DNA from: Variovorax sp. OAS795
GTDB lineage: Bacteria; Pseudomonadota; Gammaproteobacteria; Burkholderiales; Burkholderiaceae_C
Assembly (NCBI RefSeq): GCF_040546685.1
Contig: NZ_JBEPOH010000001.1
Location: forward strand, 2,976,001 to 3,040,000
Reading direction: 5' to 3'
Length of the DNA stretch: 64,000 bases
Positions 56,308 through 64,000 of this stretch are shown here, piece by piece. Each line of letters opens with the position of its first letter. Position 1 is the first letter of the stretch. Below the pieces are notes generated by a model that made no database searches, was not told where the DNA came from, and saw nothing but the letters and a program-made list of their open reading frames with translations. Position numbers and translations under genes: made by a program.

Positions 56308-57828
56308 TCAGCAGCCGCTGAGTTCCACGCGCCAGTTGCTGGTCTTCTGCCAGGCCAGCACTTCCTCGCGCAGCAGGTGCGCGGACTGCGGATAGGCCTC
56401 CGCCCAGTCGGGTGCGCAGGCGATCGTGAAGGCCCTGGCACCGAGCGCCGCGAGATGCAGCGCCTGCGGATCCGGATCGCGCCGGGCGTGGCACAGGATC
56501 ACCGCCAGCCGCAATGAGAGCAGTTGCATCACGAAGGTCTCGTCGTCGAGCGCGGCGTCGAGCTTGCGGAGCTTTCCGCGCTGCCCCAGCACCAGCTGGC
56601 CCAGCGCATGCAGCTCGTTCACCGCGAAGCCCGGCGCGTCGGTGTTGTCCAGGATGTAGGCGCCGTGCTTGTGATAGTCGCTGTGCGAAACCAGGGTGCC
56701 GATCTCGTGCAGCTGTGCCGCCCAGCCGAGCTTGCGCAAGGCTCGTGCGGCCCGGCTGCCGGTGCTGCCGCCGCGCGCGGCGGGCGTGAGCTGCACGAAC
56801 AGCGCCGCCGCCGTGTCCCCCACCCGCCTGGCCTGCTGCGCATCGACCGAGAAGCGGCTGGCCAGCCGCGCCACGGTGGCGGTGCGCATGTCGGCCACGC
56901 TGTCGTCGCGCTCCAGCAGTTCGTACAGAACGCCGTGGCGCAGCGCGCCCTGGGCCACCCTCATCTCTTCGATGCCGAGCAGGTCGAACACTGCGCGCAG
57001 CACGCTCACGCCGCCGCCGATGACGGCCTTGCGGTCTTCGCGCATGCCGTCGATGCGCAGCTTGTCGGTGCTGCCGGCCTTGAGCAGGCGCTCGACGAGC
57101 CAGTCGAGCCCTTCGCGGGTGATCAGCCCGGGCTCGCCGCCGGCTGCGGCCAGCACGTCGCCGACCGCGCCGATGGTGCCCGAGGCGCCGTAGGCCACGT
57201 CCCACTGGTCGCGGGTGTAGCTCGACAGCGCATCGTCCAGGACGGCCTTGGCCGCCACCTCGGCGGCCCGGAAGGCGGCCGTGGTGAAGAGGCCTTCGGC
57301 GAAATGCTTCATCGACCACGCGACGCTGCCGACGCGGTAGGACTCCATCAGCTCGGCGGCGAACGCGCGGCCGATGATCATTTCGGTGGAGCGCCCGCCG
57401 ATGTCCACCACCAGCCGGCGTTCGCGGTCGGAGGCGTCCGTGTGCGGCAGCATGTGGGCCACGCCCTGGTAGATCAGGCGGGCTTCTTCCCGGCCGGGGA
57501 TCACGTCGATGCCGAAGCCCAGGATGGTGCGCGCGCGCAGCAGGAATTCCTCGCGGTTGCGTGCTTCGCGCAAGGTCTGCGTGGCCACCGCGCGCACCTG
57601 CGAGCGCTTGAACCCGGCCAGCCGTTCGCCGAAACGGGCGAGGGCGTCCCAGCCGCGCTGCATGGCTTCCGGCGTGAGATTGCGCGCGCTGTCCAGGCCG
57701 TTGCCCTGGCGCACCGTTTCCTTGAGGTACTCGGTGCGGTGGATCTGGCCGTGGTCGACCTGGCCGATCTCGAGCCTGAAGCTGTTGGAGCCGAGGTCGA
57801 CTGCGGCGAGGCGGGTGCCGTTTTGCAT
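56308..57828 (-). CDS. ppx: Exopolyphosphatase (Ppx/GppA)
   Basis: 506 aa. The ASKHA phosphate-binding motifs are AAVDLGSNSFRLEIGQVD and VVDIGGRSTEMIIG, with VIGGGVSVLRAVFDLLGI later. The C-terminal HD-like region holds HSDYHKHGAYI. It hydrolyses polyphosphate to phosphate. Divergent from pstS across the PhoB-box spacer. Confidence 0.93.
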   Translation of the reverse strand: MQNGTRLAAVDLGSNSFRLEIGQVDHGQIHRTEYLKETVRQGNGLDSARNLTPEAMQRGWDALARFGERLAGFKRSQVRAVATQTLREARNREEFLLRARTILGFGIDVIPGREEARLIYQGVAHMLPHTDASDRERRLVVDIGGRSTEMIIGRAFAAELMESYRVGSVAWSMKHFAEGLFTTAAFRAAEVAAKAVLDDALSSYTRDQWDVAYGASGTIGAVGDVLAAAGGEPGLITREGLDWLVERLLKAGSTDKLRIDGMREDRKAVIGGGVSVLRAVFDLLGIEEMRVAQGALRHGVLYELLERDDSVADMRTATVARLASRFSVDAQQARRVGDTAAALFVQLTPAARGGSTGSRAARALRKLGWAAQLHEIGTLVSHSDYHKHGAYILDNTDAPGFAVNELHALGQLVLGQRGKLRKLDAALDDETFVMQLLSLRLAVILCHARRDPDPQALHLAALGARAFTIACAPDWAEAYPQSAHLLREEVLAWQKTSNWRVELSGC

Positions 57829-57997
57829 GGAGTTGTCGTGAGAGAAGGCGGGGGTCCCCGATCGTAGCGCCGGGCGGCCACGTGCGGCCGGATGGCTGGC
57901 GCAGAGCTGCTAGAGGCTAGGCGCGGCAGATGACGGTTGCGTGACAGCGTCACACAAGCCGCAAGGGAAACGGTGCCGGTTCCCCTCTATGGCGGGG

Positions 57998-58019
57998 TGT
58001 CACACCGATGTCACACAAG
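57998..58019 (+). promoter_or_regulatory. PhoB box upstream of pstS
   Basis: Two tandem 11-mers TGTCACACCGA/TGTCACACAAG, matching the 11-nt PhoB direct-repeat spacing, 61 nt before pstS. A further GTCACACAAGC lies at 57950. Expected site for phosphate-starvation activation of pstS. Confidence 0.75.
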
Positions 58020-58080
58020 CTTCCTAGAGTCCGTTGCAAGCCCGAAAGGGACTACTTCTTACTTCTAGAACGGAAGCCAT

Positions 58081-59118
58081 ATGAAAACGACTTTCAAATT
58101 TGCAGCCGCCGGCCTCGTGGCCGCGGTCTTCGCCCATGTTCCCGCTTTCGCACAGGACGTGACCGGCGCCGGCGCCAGCTTTCCGGCGCCGCTGTACGCC
58201 AAGTGGGCCTCCGATTTCAACAAGGCCACGGGCGTCAAGATCAACTACCAGTCGGTCGGCTCGGGTGCCGGCCTCAAGCAGATCGAAGCCAAGACGGTCG
58301 ATTTCGGCGCTTCCGATGCGCCCCTGAAGGACGAAGAGCTCCAGGCCAAGGGCCTGATGCAGTTCCCCACCGTCATCGGCGGCGTGATTCCCGTGGTGAA
58401 CATTTCCGGTGTCAAGCCGGGCGAGCTGAAGCTCAACGGCCAGGTGCTGGGCGACATCTACCTGGGCAAGATCACCAAGTGGAACGACCCCGCCATCAAG
58501 GCGCTGAATGGCTCGCTCGCCTTGCCGGACGCCGCCATCGCGCCGGTCCGCCGCGCCGACGGCTCGGGCACCAGCTTCCTGTTCACCAACTACCTGAGCA
58601 AGGTCAACGCCGAATGGAAGACCAAGGTCGGCGAAGGCACGGCCGTGAATTGGCCGACCGGCGCGGGCGGCAAGGGCAATGAAGGCGTTGCCGCCTTCGT
58701 GAACCGCCTGCCCAATTCGATCGGCTATGTCGAGTACGCGTACGTCAAGCAGAACAAGATGGTGTATGCCCAGCTGCAGAACGCCGCCGGCAACTTCGTC
58801 TCGCCGGAAGATGGCGCCTTCAAGGCCGCCGCGGCCAATGCCGACTGGAACAAGAGCTTCTACCAGGTGCTGACCAACCAGGCCGGCAAGGACGCATGGC
58901 CCATCACCGGGGCGACCTTCATCCTGCTGCACAAGGCGCAGGACAAGCCGGCCAACGCGACCACCGTGCTCAAGTTCTTCGACTGGGCCTACAAGAACGG
59001 CGACAAGACGGCCGACGACCTCGACTACGTGCCGATGCCCGACGCGGTCAAGTCGACGATCGCCAAGGCATGGGGCGAGGTGAAGGACGCATCGGGCAAG
59101 CCGGTCGCGTTCAAGTAA
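58081..59118 (+). CDS. pstS: Phosphate-binding protein PstS
   Basis: 345 aa periplasmic protein. The signal peptide ends AHVPAFAQ; the mature start [20 protein letters not shown] is the PstS signature. Phosphate-contact regions [10 protein letters not shown] and [15 protein letters not shown] are present. Delivers phosphate to PstCAB. Confidence 0.95.
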   Translation: MKTTFKFAAAGLVAAVFAHVPAFAQDVTGAGASFPAPLYAKWASDFNKATGVKINYQSVGSGAGLKQIEAKTVDFGASDAPLKDEELQAKGLMQFPTVIGGVIPVVNISGVKPGELKLNGQVLGDIYLGKITKWNDPAIKALNGSLALPDAAIAPVRRADGSGTSFLFTNYLSKVNAEWKTKVGEGTAVNWPTGAGGKGNEGVAAFVNRLPNSIGYVEYAYVKQNKMVYAQLQNAAGNFVSPEDGAFKAAAANADWNKSFYQVLTNQAGKDAWPITGATFILLHKAQDKPANATTVLKFFDWAYKNGDKTADDLDYVPMPDAVKSTIAKAWGEVKDASGKPVAFK

Positions 59119-59151
59119 GCCATCAACCATCCAGTCGGGAGCGGCGCATCC

Positions 59152-60231
59152 ATGAGCAGCACTTCGCTCGAGAATGCGTCGCACCCGGCCTTGCCGGAGC
59201 ACCCCGTGTCATCCACTTTTCCTGCTTCCGCATCCTCGATCGACCTCGCGGCCGGCCGTGGCCGCGCCACCGCGCCGCCGCCGGCCAAGGCACCGCGCTC
59301 GGGTCCCATGGCGGACCGCCTGTTCGGCTGGGCCGCCAAGGGCGCCGCGCTGCTCACGCTTGCGATGCTCATCGGCATTTTGCTGTCGCTGATCGCCGGC
59401 GCCTGGCCCGCCATCGCAAAGTACGGCCTCGGCTTTCTCACCAGCAGCGTGTGGGACCCGGTGCAGAACGAGTACGGCGGCCTGGTCATGATCTACGGCA
59501 CGCTGGCCACCTCGTTCATCGCGCTGGTGATCGCGGTGCCGGTGAGCTTCGGCATTGCGCTGTTCCTGACCGAGCTGTCGCCCAACTGGCTTAAGCGCCC
59601 GCTGGGCACGGCCATCGAACTTCTCGCCGCCGTGCCTTCCATCGTGTACGGCATGTGGGGCCTGCTGGTGTTCGGCCCGATTCTCTCGGCCTGGGTGCAG
59701 CAGCCGTTGCAGAAGCTGCTTGCCGGCGTGCCGTACCTCGGCGCGCTGGTGTCGGGTCCGCCGGTGGGCATCGGCATTCTTTCGGCCGGCATCATCCTCG
59801 CGATCATGATCATTCCGTTCATCGCCTCGGTGATGCGCGACGTCTTCGAAGTGACGCCGCCGCTGCTCAAGGAGTCGGCCTACGGCCTGGGCTCCACGAC
59901 CTGGGAGGTCGTCTCGAAGGTCGTGCTGCCCTACACCAAGGCCGGCGTCATCGGCGGCATCATGCTCGGCCTCGGCCGGGCGCTGGGTGAAACGATGGCG
60001 GTCACCTTCGTGATCGGCAACATGAACCAGCTCAACTCTCTTTCCGTGTTCGAGGCCGCCAACAGCATCACCTCGGCGCTCGCCAACGAGTTTGCCGAAG
60101 CCGGCGCGGGTCTGCACCAGGCGGCGCTGATGTATCTCGGACTGGTGCTGTTCTTCATCACCTTCGTCGTGCTGACGCTGTCGAAGGTGCTGCTGGCCCA
60201 GATGAAGAAGAGCGAAGGAACGAAGTCGTGA
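59152..60231 (+). CDS. pstC: Phosphate ABC permease PstC
   Basis: 359 aa. Six membrane spans; the EAA-type loop [20 protein letters not shown] is followed by [21 protein letters not shown] cytoplasmic N-terminal extension of about 55 residues, rich in Ala/Pro, precedes the first helix. Overlaps pstA by 4 nt. Confidence 0.95.
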   Translation: MSSTSLENASHPALPEHPVSSTFPASASSIDLAAGRGRATAPPPAKAPRSGPMADRLFGWAAKGAALLTLAMLIGILLSLIAGAWPAIAKYGLGFLTSSVWDPVQNEYGGLVMIYGTLATSFIALVIAVPVSFGIALFLTELSPNWLKRPLGTAIELLAAVPSIVYGMWGLLVFGPILSAWVQQPLQKLLAGVPYLGALVSGPPVGIGILSAGIILAIMIIPFIASVMRDVFEVTPPLLKESAYGLGSTTWEVVSKVVLPYTKAGVIGGIMLGLGRALGETMAVTFVIGNMNQLNSLSVFEAANSITSALANEFAEAGAGLHQAALMYLGLVLFFITFVVLTLSKVLLAQMKKSEGTKS

Positions 60232-61112
60232 GCACTGCCGAAAGCCTCCTGAGCGCCAAGGCGCTCGCCGAAACCCGCCAGGCCAGGTTTGCCGCGCGCA
60301 ACCGCGTCAACAAGATCGCGCTCACGCTGTCGCTCGCGGCGATGGTGTTCGGCGTGTTCTGGCTCGTCTGGATCCTGTGGGAGACGCTGCGCCTGGGCCT
60401 GGGCGGCCTGGCGCTCGCCACCTTCACGGAGATGACGCCGCCGCCGAACGAGGCGGGCGGCATCGCCAACGCGATCTTCGGCTCCTTCGTGATGGTGGCG
60501 CTGGCCACCTTCGTGGGCACGCCCATCGGCATCATGGCCGGCATCTACCTGGCCGAGTACAACCCCAAGGGCTGGCTGTCGTCGGTGACGCGCTTCGTCA
60601 ACGACATCCTGCTGTCCGCACCGTCGATCGTGATCGGCCTGTTCGTGTATGCGGTGGTGGTGGCCTATTTCAAGACCTTCTCGGGCCTTGCAGGTGCGCT
60701 GTCGCTGGCGCTGATCGTGATCCCGGTGGTGATCCGCACCACCGAGAACATGCTGCAGCTGGTGCCGCCGGGGCTGCGCGAAGCGGCCTATGCGCTCGGT
60801 ACGCCCAAGTGGAAAGTCATCTTGAGCATCACGCTGCGCGCTGCGCGTGCCGGTGTGGTCACGGGTGTGCTCCTGGCCGTGGCGCGCATTGCCGGCGAGA
60901 CCGCGCCGCTGCTCTTCACCGCACTGAACAACCAGTTCTGGACCGCCGACGTGAGCCAGCCGATGGCCAGCCTGCCGGTGACGATCTTCAAGTTTGCGAT
61001 GAGCCCGTACGAGAACTGGCAACAGCTGGCCTGGGCCGGCGTGTTCCTGATCACCGTGGCCGTGCTCGCACTCAACATCCTGGCGCGGGTCCTCACGCGC
61101 AACAAACTCTGA
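60228..61112 (+). CDS. pstA: Phosphate ABC permease PstA
   Basis: 294 aa permease partner. Motifs [20 protein letters not shown] and [20 protein letters not shown] are PstA-type EAA and C-terminal segments. Start ATGA-overlaps pstC. Confidence 0.95.
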   Translation: MSTAESLLSAKALAETRQARFAARNRVNKIALTLSLAAMVFGVFWLVWILWETLRLGLGGLALATFTEMTPPPNEAGGIANAIFGSFVMVALATFVGTPIGIMAGIYLAEYNPKGWLSSVTRFVNDILLSAPSIVIGLFVYAVVVAYFKTFSGLAGALSLALIVIPVVIRTTENMLQLVPPGLREAAYALGTPKWKVILSITLRAARAGVVTGVLLAVARIAGETAPLLFTALNNQFWTADVSQPMASLPVTIFKFAMSPYENWQQLAWAGVFLITVAVLALNILARVLTRNKL

Positions 61113-61130
61113 TTCCGGAACAAAACAACC

Positions 61131-61910
61131 ATGCCAACCACCGTCGCACAACCGTCGCGCTCGAAGATCTCGGTCAAGGACCTGAACTTCTACTACGGCA
61201 AGTTCCACGCGCTCAAGGGCATCAACCTCGAAATTCCCGAGAACAAGGTCACGGCCTTCATCGGGCCATCGGGCTGCGGCAAGTCGACCTTGCTGCGCAC
61301 CTTCAACCGCATGTTCGAGCTCTATCCCGAGCAGCGCGCCGAGGGCACCATTGCGCTGGACGGCGAGAACCTGCTCACGTCCAAGCAGGACGTGGCGCTG
61401 ATCCGCGCCAAGATCGGCATGGTGTTCCAGAAGCCCACGCCGTTCCCGATGTCGATCTACGACAACATCGCCTTCGGCGTGAAGCTGTTCGAGAATCTCA
61501 GCGCGAGCGAGATGGACGACCGCGTGGAGTGGGCCCTGAAGAAGGCCGCGCTCTGGACCGAGGTGCGCGACAAGCTCCAGCAAAGCGGATCGGGCCTCTC
61601 GGGCGGCCAGCAGCAGCGCCTGTGCATTGCACGCGGCATCGCCATCAAGCCCGAAGTGCTGCTGCTCGACGAACCGTGCTCCGCGCTCGACCCGATCTCG
61701 ACCGCGAAGATCGAGGAGTTGATTGCCGAGCTGAAGAACGAGTACACCGTGGTCATCGTCACGCACAACATGCAGCAGGCTGCACGCTGCAGCGACTACA
61801 CCGCCTACATGTACCTGGGCGACCTGATCGAGTTCGGCGCGACGGAGCAGATGTTCTTCAAGCCGCAGCGCAAGGAGACCGAGGACTACATCACCGGCCG
61901 ATTCGGCTGA
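61131..61910 (+). CDS. pstB: Phosphate ABC ATPase PstB
   Basis: 259 aa. Walker [14 protein letters not shown], signature [15 protein letters not shown], Walker [14 protein letters not shown] and H-loop [10 protein letters not shown] are all intact. Powers the PstSCA transporter. Confidence 0.95.
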   Translation: MPTTVAQPSRSKISVKDLNFYYGKFHALKGINLEIPENKVTAFIGPSGCGKSTLLRTFNRMFELYPEQRAEGTIALDGENLLTSKQDVALIRAKIGMVFQKPTPFPMSIYDNIAFGVKLFENLSASEMDDRVEWALKKAALWTEVRDKLQQSGSGLSGGQQQRLCIARGIAIKPEVLLLDEPCSALDPISTAKIEELIAELKNEYTVVIVTHNMQQAARCSDYTAYMYLGDLIEFGATEQMFFKPQRKETEDYITGRFG

Positions 61911-61925
61911 TGCCAAGGAGCACAC

Positions 61926-62627
61926 ATGACTGAAAAACATCTCTCCAGCCAGTTCGACAGCGAACTCAACGGGGTTTCGTCGCGCGTGATGGAGCTTGGC
62001 GGCATGGTCGAGGCGCAGATCCACCAGGCGGTGTATGCGCTCCTGCAGTTCGATCCCGAGGCAGCCGACCGCGTGATGGAAACCGAGCACCGCGTGAATG
62101 CGATGGAGATCGAGATCGACCGCGAGCTGTCGTCGATCATCGCGCGGCGCCAGCCCACGGCGCGCGACTTGCGCCTCTTGATCGCGATCTCCAAGACCAC
62201 CGCCAACCTGGAGCGCGTGGGCGACGAGGCCAACAAGATCGCGCGCATGGTCAAGTCGATCATCGAGAGCGGCTCGGCCCGCGCGCTGCCCTCGAACGAG
62301 CTGCGCATCGCGGCCGACCTGGCGTCGGGCCTGCTGCGCACCGCGCTCGATGCGTTTGCGCGCCTGGACACGGCCGCCGCGCTGTCGATCCTCAAGGACG
62401 ACGACCTGATCGACAAGGAGTTCGACGGTTTCGTGCGCAAGCTGGTCACCTACATGATGGAAGACCCGCGCACCATCTCCGCGAGCCTCGACCTGCTGTT
62501 CCTGGCCAAGGCCATCGAGCGCATCGGCGACCACGCCAAGAACATCGCCGAATTCATCATCTATATCGTCAAGGGTGCCGATGTGCGGCACACTTCGATG
62601 CAGGAAATCGAGTCCGCGCTGCGCTGA
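61926..62627 (+). CDS. phoU: Phosphate signalling protein PhoU
   Basis: 233 aa all-helical, with two repeats of the PhoU metal-binding segment (QPTARDLRLLIAISKTTANL, IERIGDHAKNIAEFIIYIVK). Links Pst transport to PhoR and damps the Pho response. Directly follows pstB. Confidence 0.93.
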   Translation: MTEKHLSSQFDSELNGVSSRVMELGGMVEAQIHQAVYALLQFDPEAADRVMETEHRVNAMEIEIDRELSSIIARRQPTARDLRLLIAISKTTANLERVGDEANKIARMVKSIIESGSARALPSNELRIAADLASGLLRTALDAFARLDTAAALSILKDDDLIDKEFDGFVRKLVTYMMEDPRTISASLDLLFLAKAIERIGDHAKNIAEFIIYIVKGADVRHTSMQEIESALR

Positions 62628-62655
62628 CCGGCGCGGCAAGACTCACAAGCAAAGC

Positions 62656-63348
62656 ATGAAGAAACCCAGAGTCCTGATCGTCGAAGACGAGTCGTCGATC
62701 GCCGAGCTGATCGCCGTCAACCTGCGCCACAACGGCTTCGAGCCGATCTGGTCGGAAGACGGCGCGGCGGCGCAGCGCGAGATCGACGCCTTCCTGCCGG
62801 ACCTGATCCTGCTCGACTGGATGCTGCCGGGCCAGAGCGGACTGCAGCTCGCACGCCAGTGGCGCAAGGATGCGCGCACCAAGGCAATACCCATCCTGAT
62901 GCTCACGGCGCGCGGCGACGAGCCCGACAAGGTGGCCGGGCTCGACGCGGGCGCCGACGACTACATCACGAAGCCGTTCTCCACGCAGGAAATGCTCGCG
63001 CGCATTCGCGCGGTGCTGCGCCGCCGCGCGCCCGAGGTGGTCACCGAACGCGTCGAGATCGGCGAGCTCGCGCTCGACACCGCCACCCACCGTGTGACGT
63101 GGCAGGGCAATGCACTGAAGGTGGGGCCGACCGAGTTCAAGCTGCTGGCCTACCTGATGCAGCACGCCGAGCGCGTGCACAGCCGCGCGCAGCTGCTCGA
63201 CAAGGTCTGGGGCGACCATGTCTACATCGAGGAACGCACGGTCGACGTGCACGTCAAGCGGCTGCGCGAATCGCTGGGCGCGGCTTCGCCCATGGTCGAG
63301 ACGGTGCGCGGCGCCGGCTACCGGCTGACGGCCCAAGTGACGGTTTGA
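62656..63348 (+). CDS. phoB: Response regulator PhoB
   Basis: 230 aa. Receiver domain with acidic VEDESSIAELI, phospho-acceptor Asp in LLDWMLPGQSG and Lys in YITKPF; OmpR-type winged helix with EERTVDVHVKRLRESLG. Binds the PhoB boxes seen at pstS and ppk1. Confidence 0.95.
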   Translation: MKKPRVLIVEDESSIAELIAVNLRHNGFEPIWSEDGAAAQREIDAFLPDLILLDWMLPGQSGLQLARQWRKDARTKAIPILMLTARGDEPDKVAGLDAGADDYITKPFSTQEMLARIRAVLRRRAPEVVTERVEIGELALDTATHRVTWQGNALKVGPTEFKLLAYLMQHAERVHSRAQLLDKVWGDHVYIEERTVDVHVKRLRESLGAASPMVETVRGAGYRLTAQVTV

Positions 63349-63392
63349 ACGCAGCGGCCTCCAGGGTCCGCGGGCGCGGATAATCGCCCGCC

Positions 63393-64000
63393 ATGCCTTT
63401 TCGTATCGCTACTTTTCTCATAGCGTCCATCGTTATGGGAGCGGGCGCTGCAATCATCTTCGGCTGGAAGTTCGGATGGCTGGGTGCCTGGCTGGGCGCG
63501 GCGCTGTGGCTTGCCCTGGACGCCTGGCGCGCCGAGCGCCTGCTGCGCGTGCTGCGCAACGACGCTGCCGGCCTGCCGACGCGCGGCGCCGGCGTGTGGG
63601 GCGAGCTGTCGGAGCGCATCCGCAAGCTGCTGCGCGAGCGCGAGCAGCAGACGCGGCAGGCCGAAGACCGGCTGCAGGAGTTCCTGGCCGCCATCCAGGC
63701 CTCGCCCAACGGCGTGATCCTGCTCGACGAGCAGGGCCGCATCGAATGGTGCAACCAGACGGCGGCCAGCCAGTTCGGCATCGACGCCGAGCGCGACCTG
63801 CTGCAGCATCTTGCGAACCTCGTGCGCGATCCGGCCTTCGTGGCCTACCTTGCATCGTGGAACTACAGCCGCGACGTCGTGATCGATGCCTCCGGCCCGG
63901 GCCAGGCGCAGCAGCGCAGCCATCCGGTTCGCCTGTCGGTGCAGGTGCACCCGTATGCGGGCAACCGCCGCATGCTGCTGACGCGCGACATCACGGCGCT
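63393..64000 (+). CDS. phoR: Histidine kinase PhoR (3' partial)
   Basis: The window ends inside the gene. It has two N-terminal membrane segments (FLIASIVMGAGAAIIFGW, FGWLGAWLGAALWLALDAW), a linker, then a PAS-like domain (EFLAAIQASPNGVILLDEQG). The kinase core lies beyond the window. Start ATG 63393, 42 nt after phoB. Confidence 0.9.
   Translation, partial: MPFRIATFLIASIVMGAGAAIIFGWKFGWLGAWLGAALWLALDAWRAERLLRVLRNDAAGLPTRGAGVWGELSERIRKLLREREQQTRQAEDRLQEFLAAIQASPNGVILLDEQGRIEWCNQTAASQFGIDAERDLLQHLANLVRDPAFVAYLASWNYSRDVVIDASGPGQAQQRSHPVRLSVQVHPYAGNRRMLLTRDITA

Overview
The window is GC-rich, densely coded bacterial DNA. Gene content points to a betaproteobacterium of the Comamonadaceae, most like Variovorax: a Bug-type tripartite tricarboxylate transporter, 3-hydroxybutyrate dehydrogenase, many CoA-ester, GST and SDR enzymes, and a ppk-sixA-ppx-pst-phoU-phoBR phosphate cluster. 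The genus is inferred from content and style; no rRNA or other marker gene is present.

1-27.0 kb is chromosomal backbone. It holds rlmB, a geranylgeranyl-reductase-like flavoprotein, a GNAT enzyme, an aldo/keto reductase, a split ChrA pair, YihY, a DUF924 protein, a CHRD lipoprotein and a patatin. It continues with 3-hydroxybutyrate dehydrogenase, a TctC-TctB-TctA operon, a MarR-GNAT fusion, a YgiQ radical SAM protein, a cold-shock/DUF1294 fusion, CoA-transferase/SDR/GST genes, PhoX, a crotonase and a D-threonine-aldolase-like enzyme. It ends with tRNA-Arg(TCT) and its terminator.

27.1-48.8 kb is an integrated element between two convergent tRNA genes, tRNA-Arg(TCT) on + and tRNA-Pro(TGG) on -. 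Its right end carries a P4-type tyrosine integrase, an AlpA-like regulator, small element genes, a winged-helix replication-like gene with palindromic repeats, a decayed primase zinc finger and a frameshifted gene. An imperfect 27-nt direct repeat (23/27 identical) built on GGGGGTACAAA lies at both ends.

The cargo looks like a defence island. From left to right it holds: a TIGR02391(HEPN-like)/DUF4238 pair; a 1262-aa Mrr-like (QxK) nuclease-STAND NTPase resembling Avs proteins; a lone PD-(D/E)XK nuclease; a 1142-aa divergent SIR2-like STAND NTPase overlapping a small HEPN-motif gene; and a PIN nuclease/HEAT-like repeat pair. Gene scraps between modules (the 3' end of dnaE2, the 5' end of a DUF262 gene) record past gene replacement. 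The PIN-HEAT pair and the SIR2-like-STAND/HEPN pair are the best candidates for undescribed systems. No function was tested here.

48.9-64 kb returns to backbone: a YfcG-type GST, a cyclic-nucleotide-domain/thioredoxin-reductase-like protein without a CxxC, an OlsB-like acyltransferase, then the phosphate cluster: ppk1, sixA, a lipoprotein, ppx (opposite strand), pstSCAB-phoU-phoB and the start of phoR. Tandem 11-nt PhoB-type repeats precede pstS and ppk1, which suggests shared phosphate-starvation control of uptake and polyphosphate metabolism.
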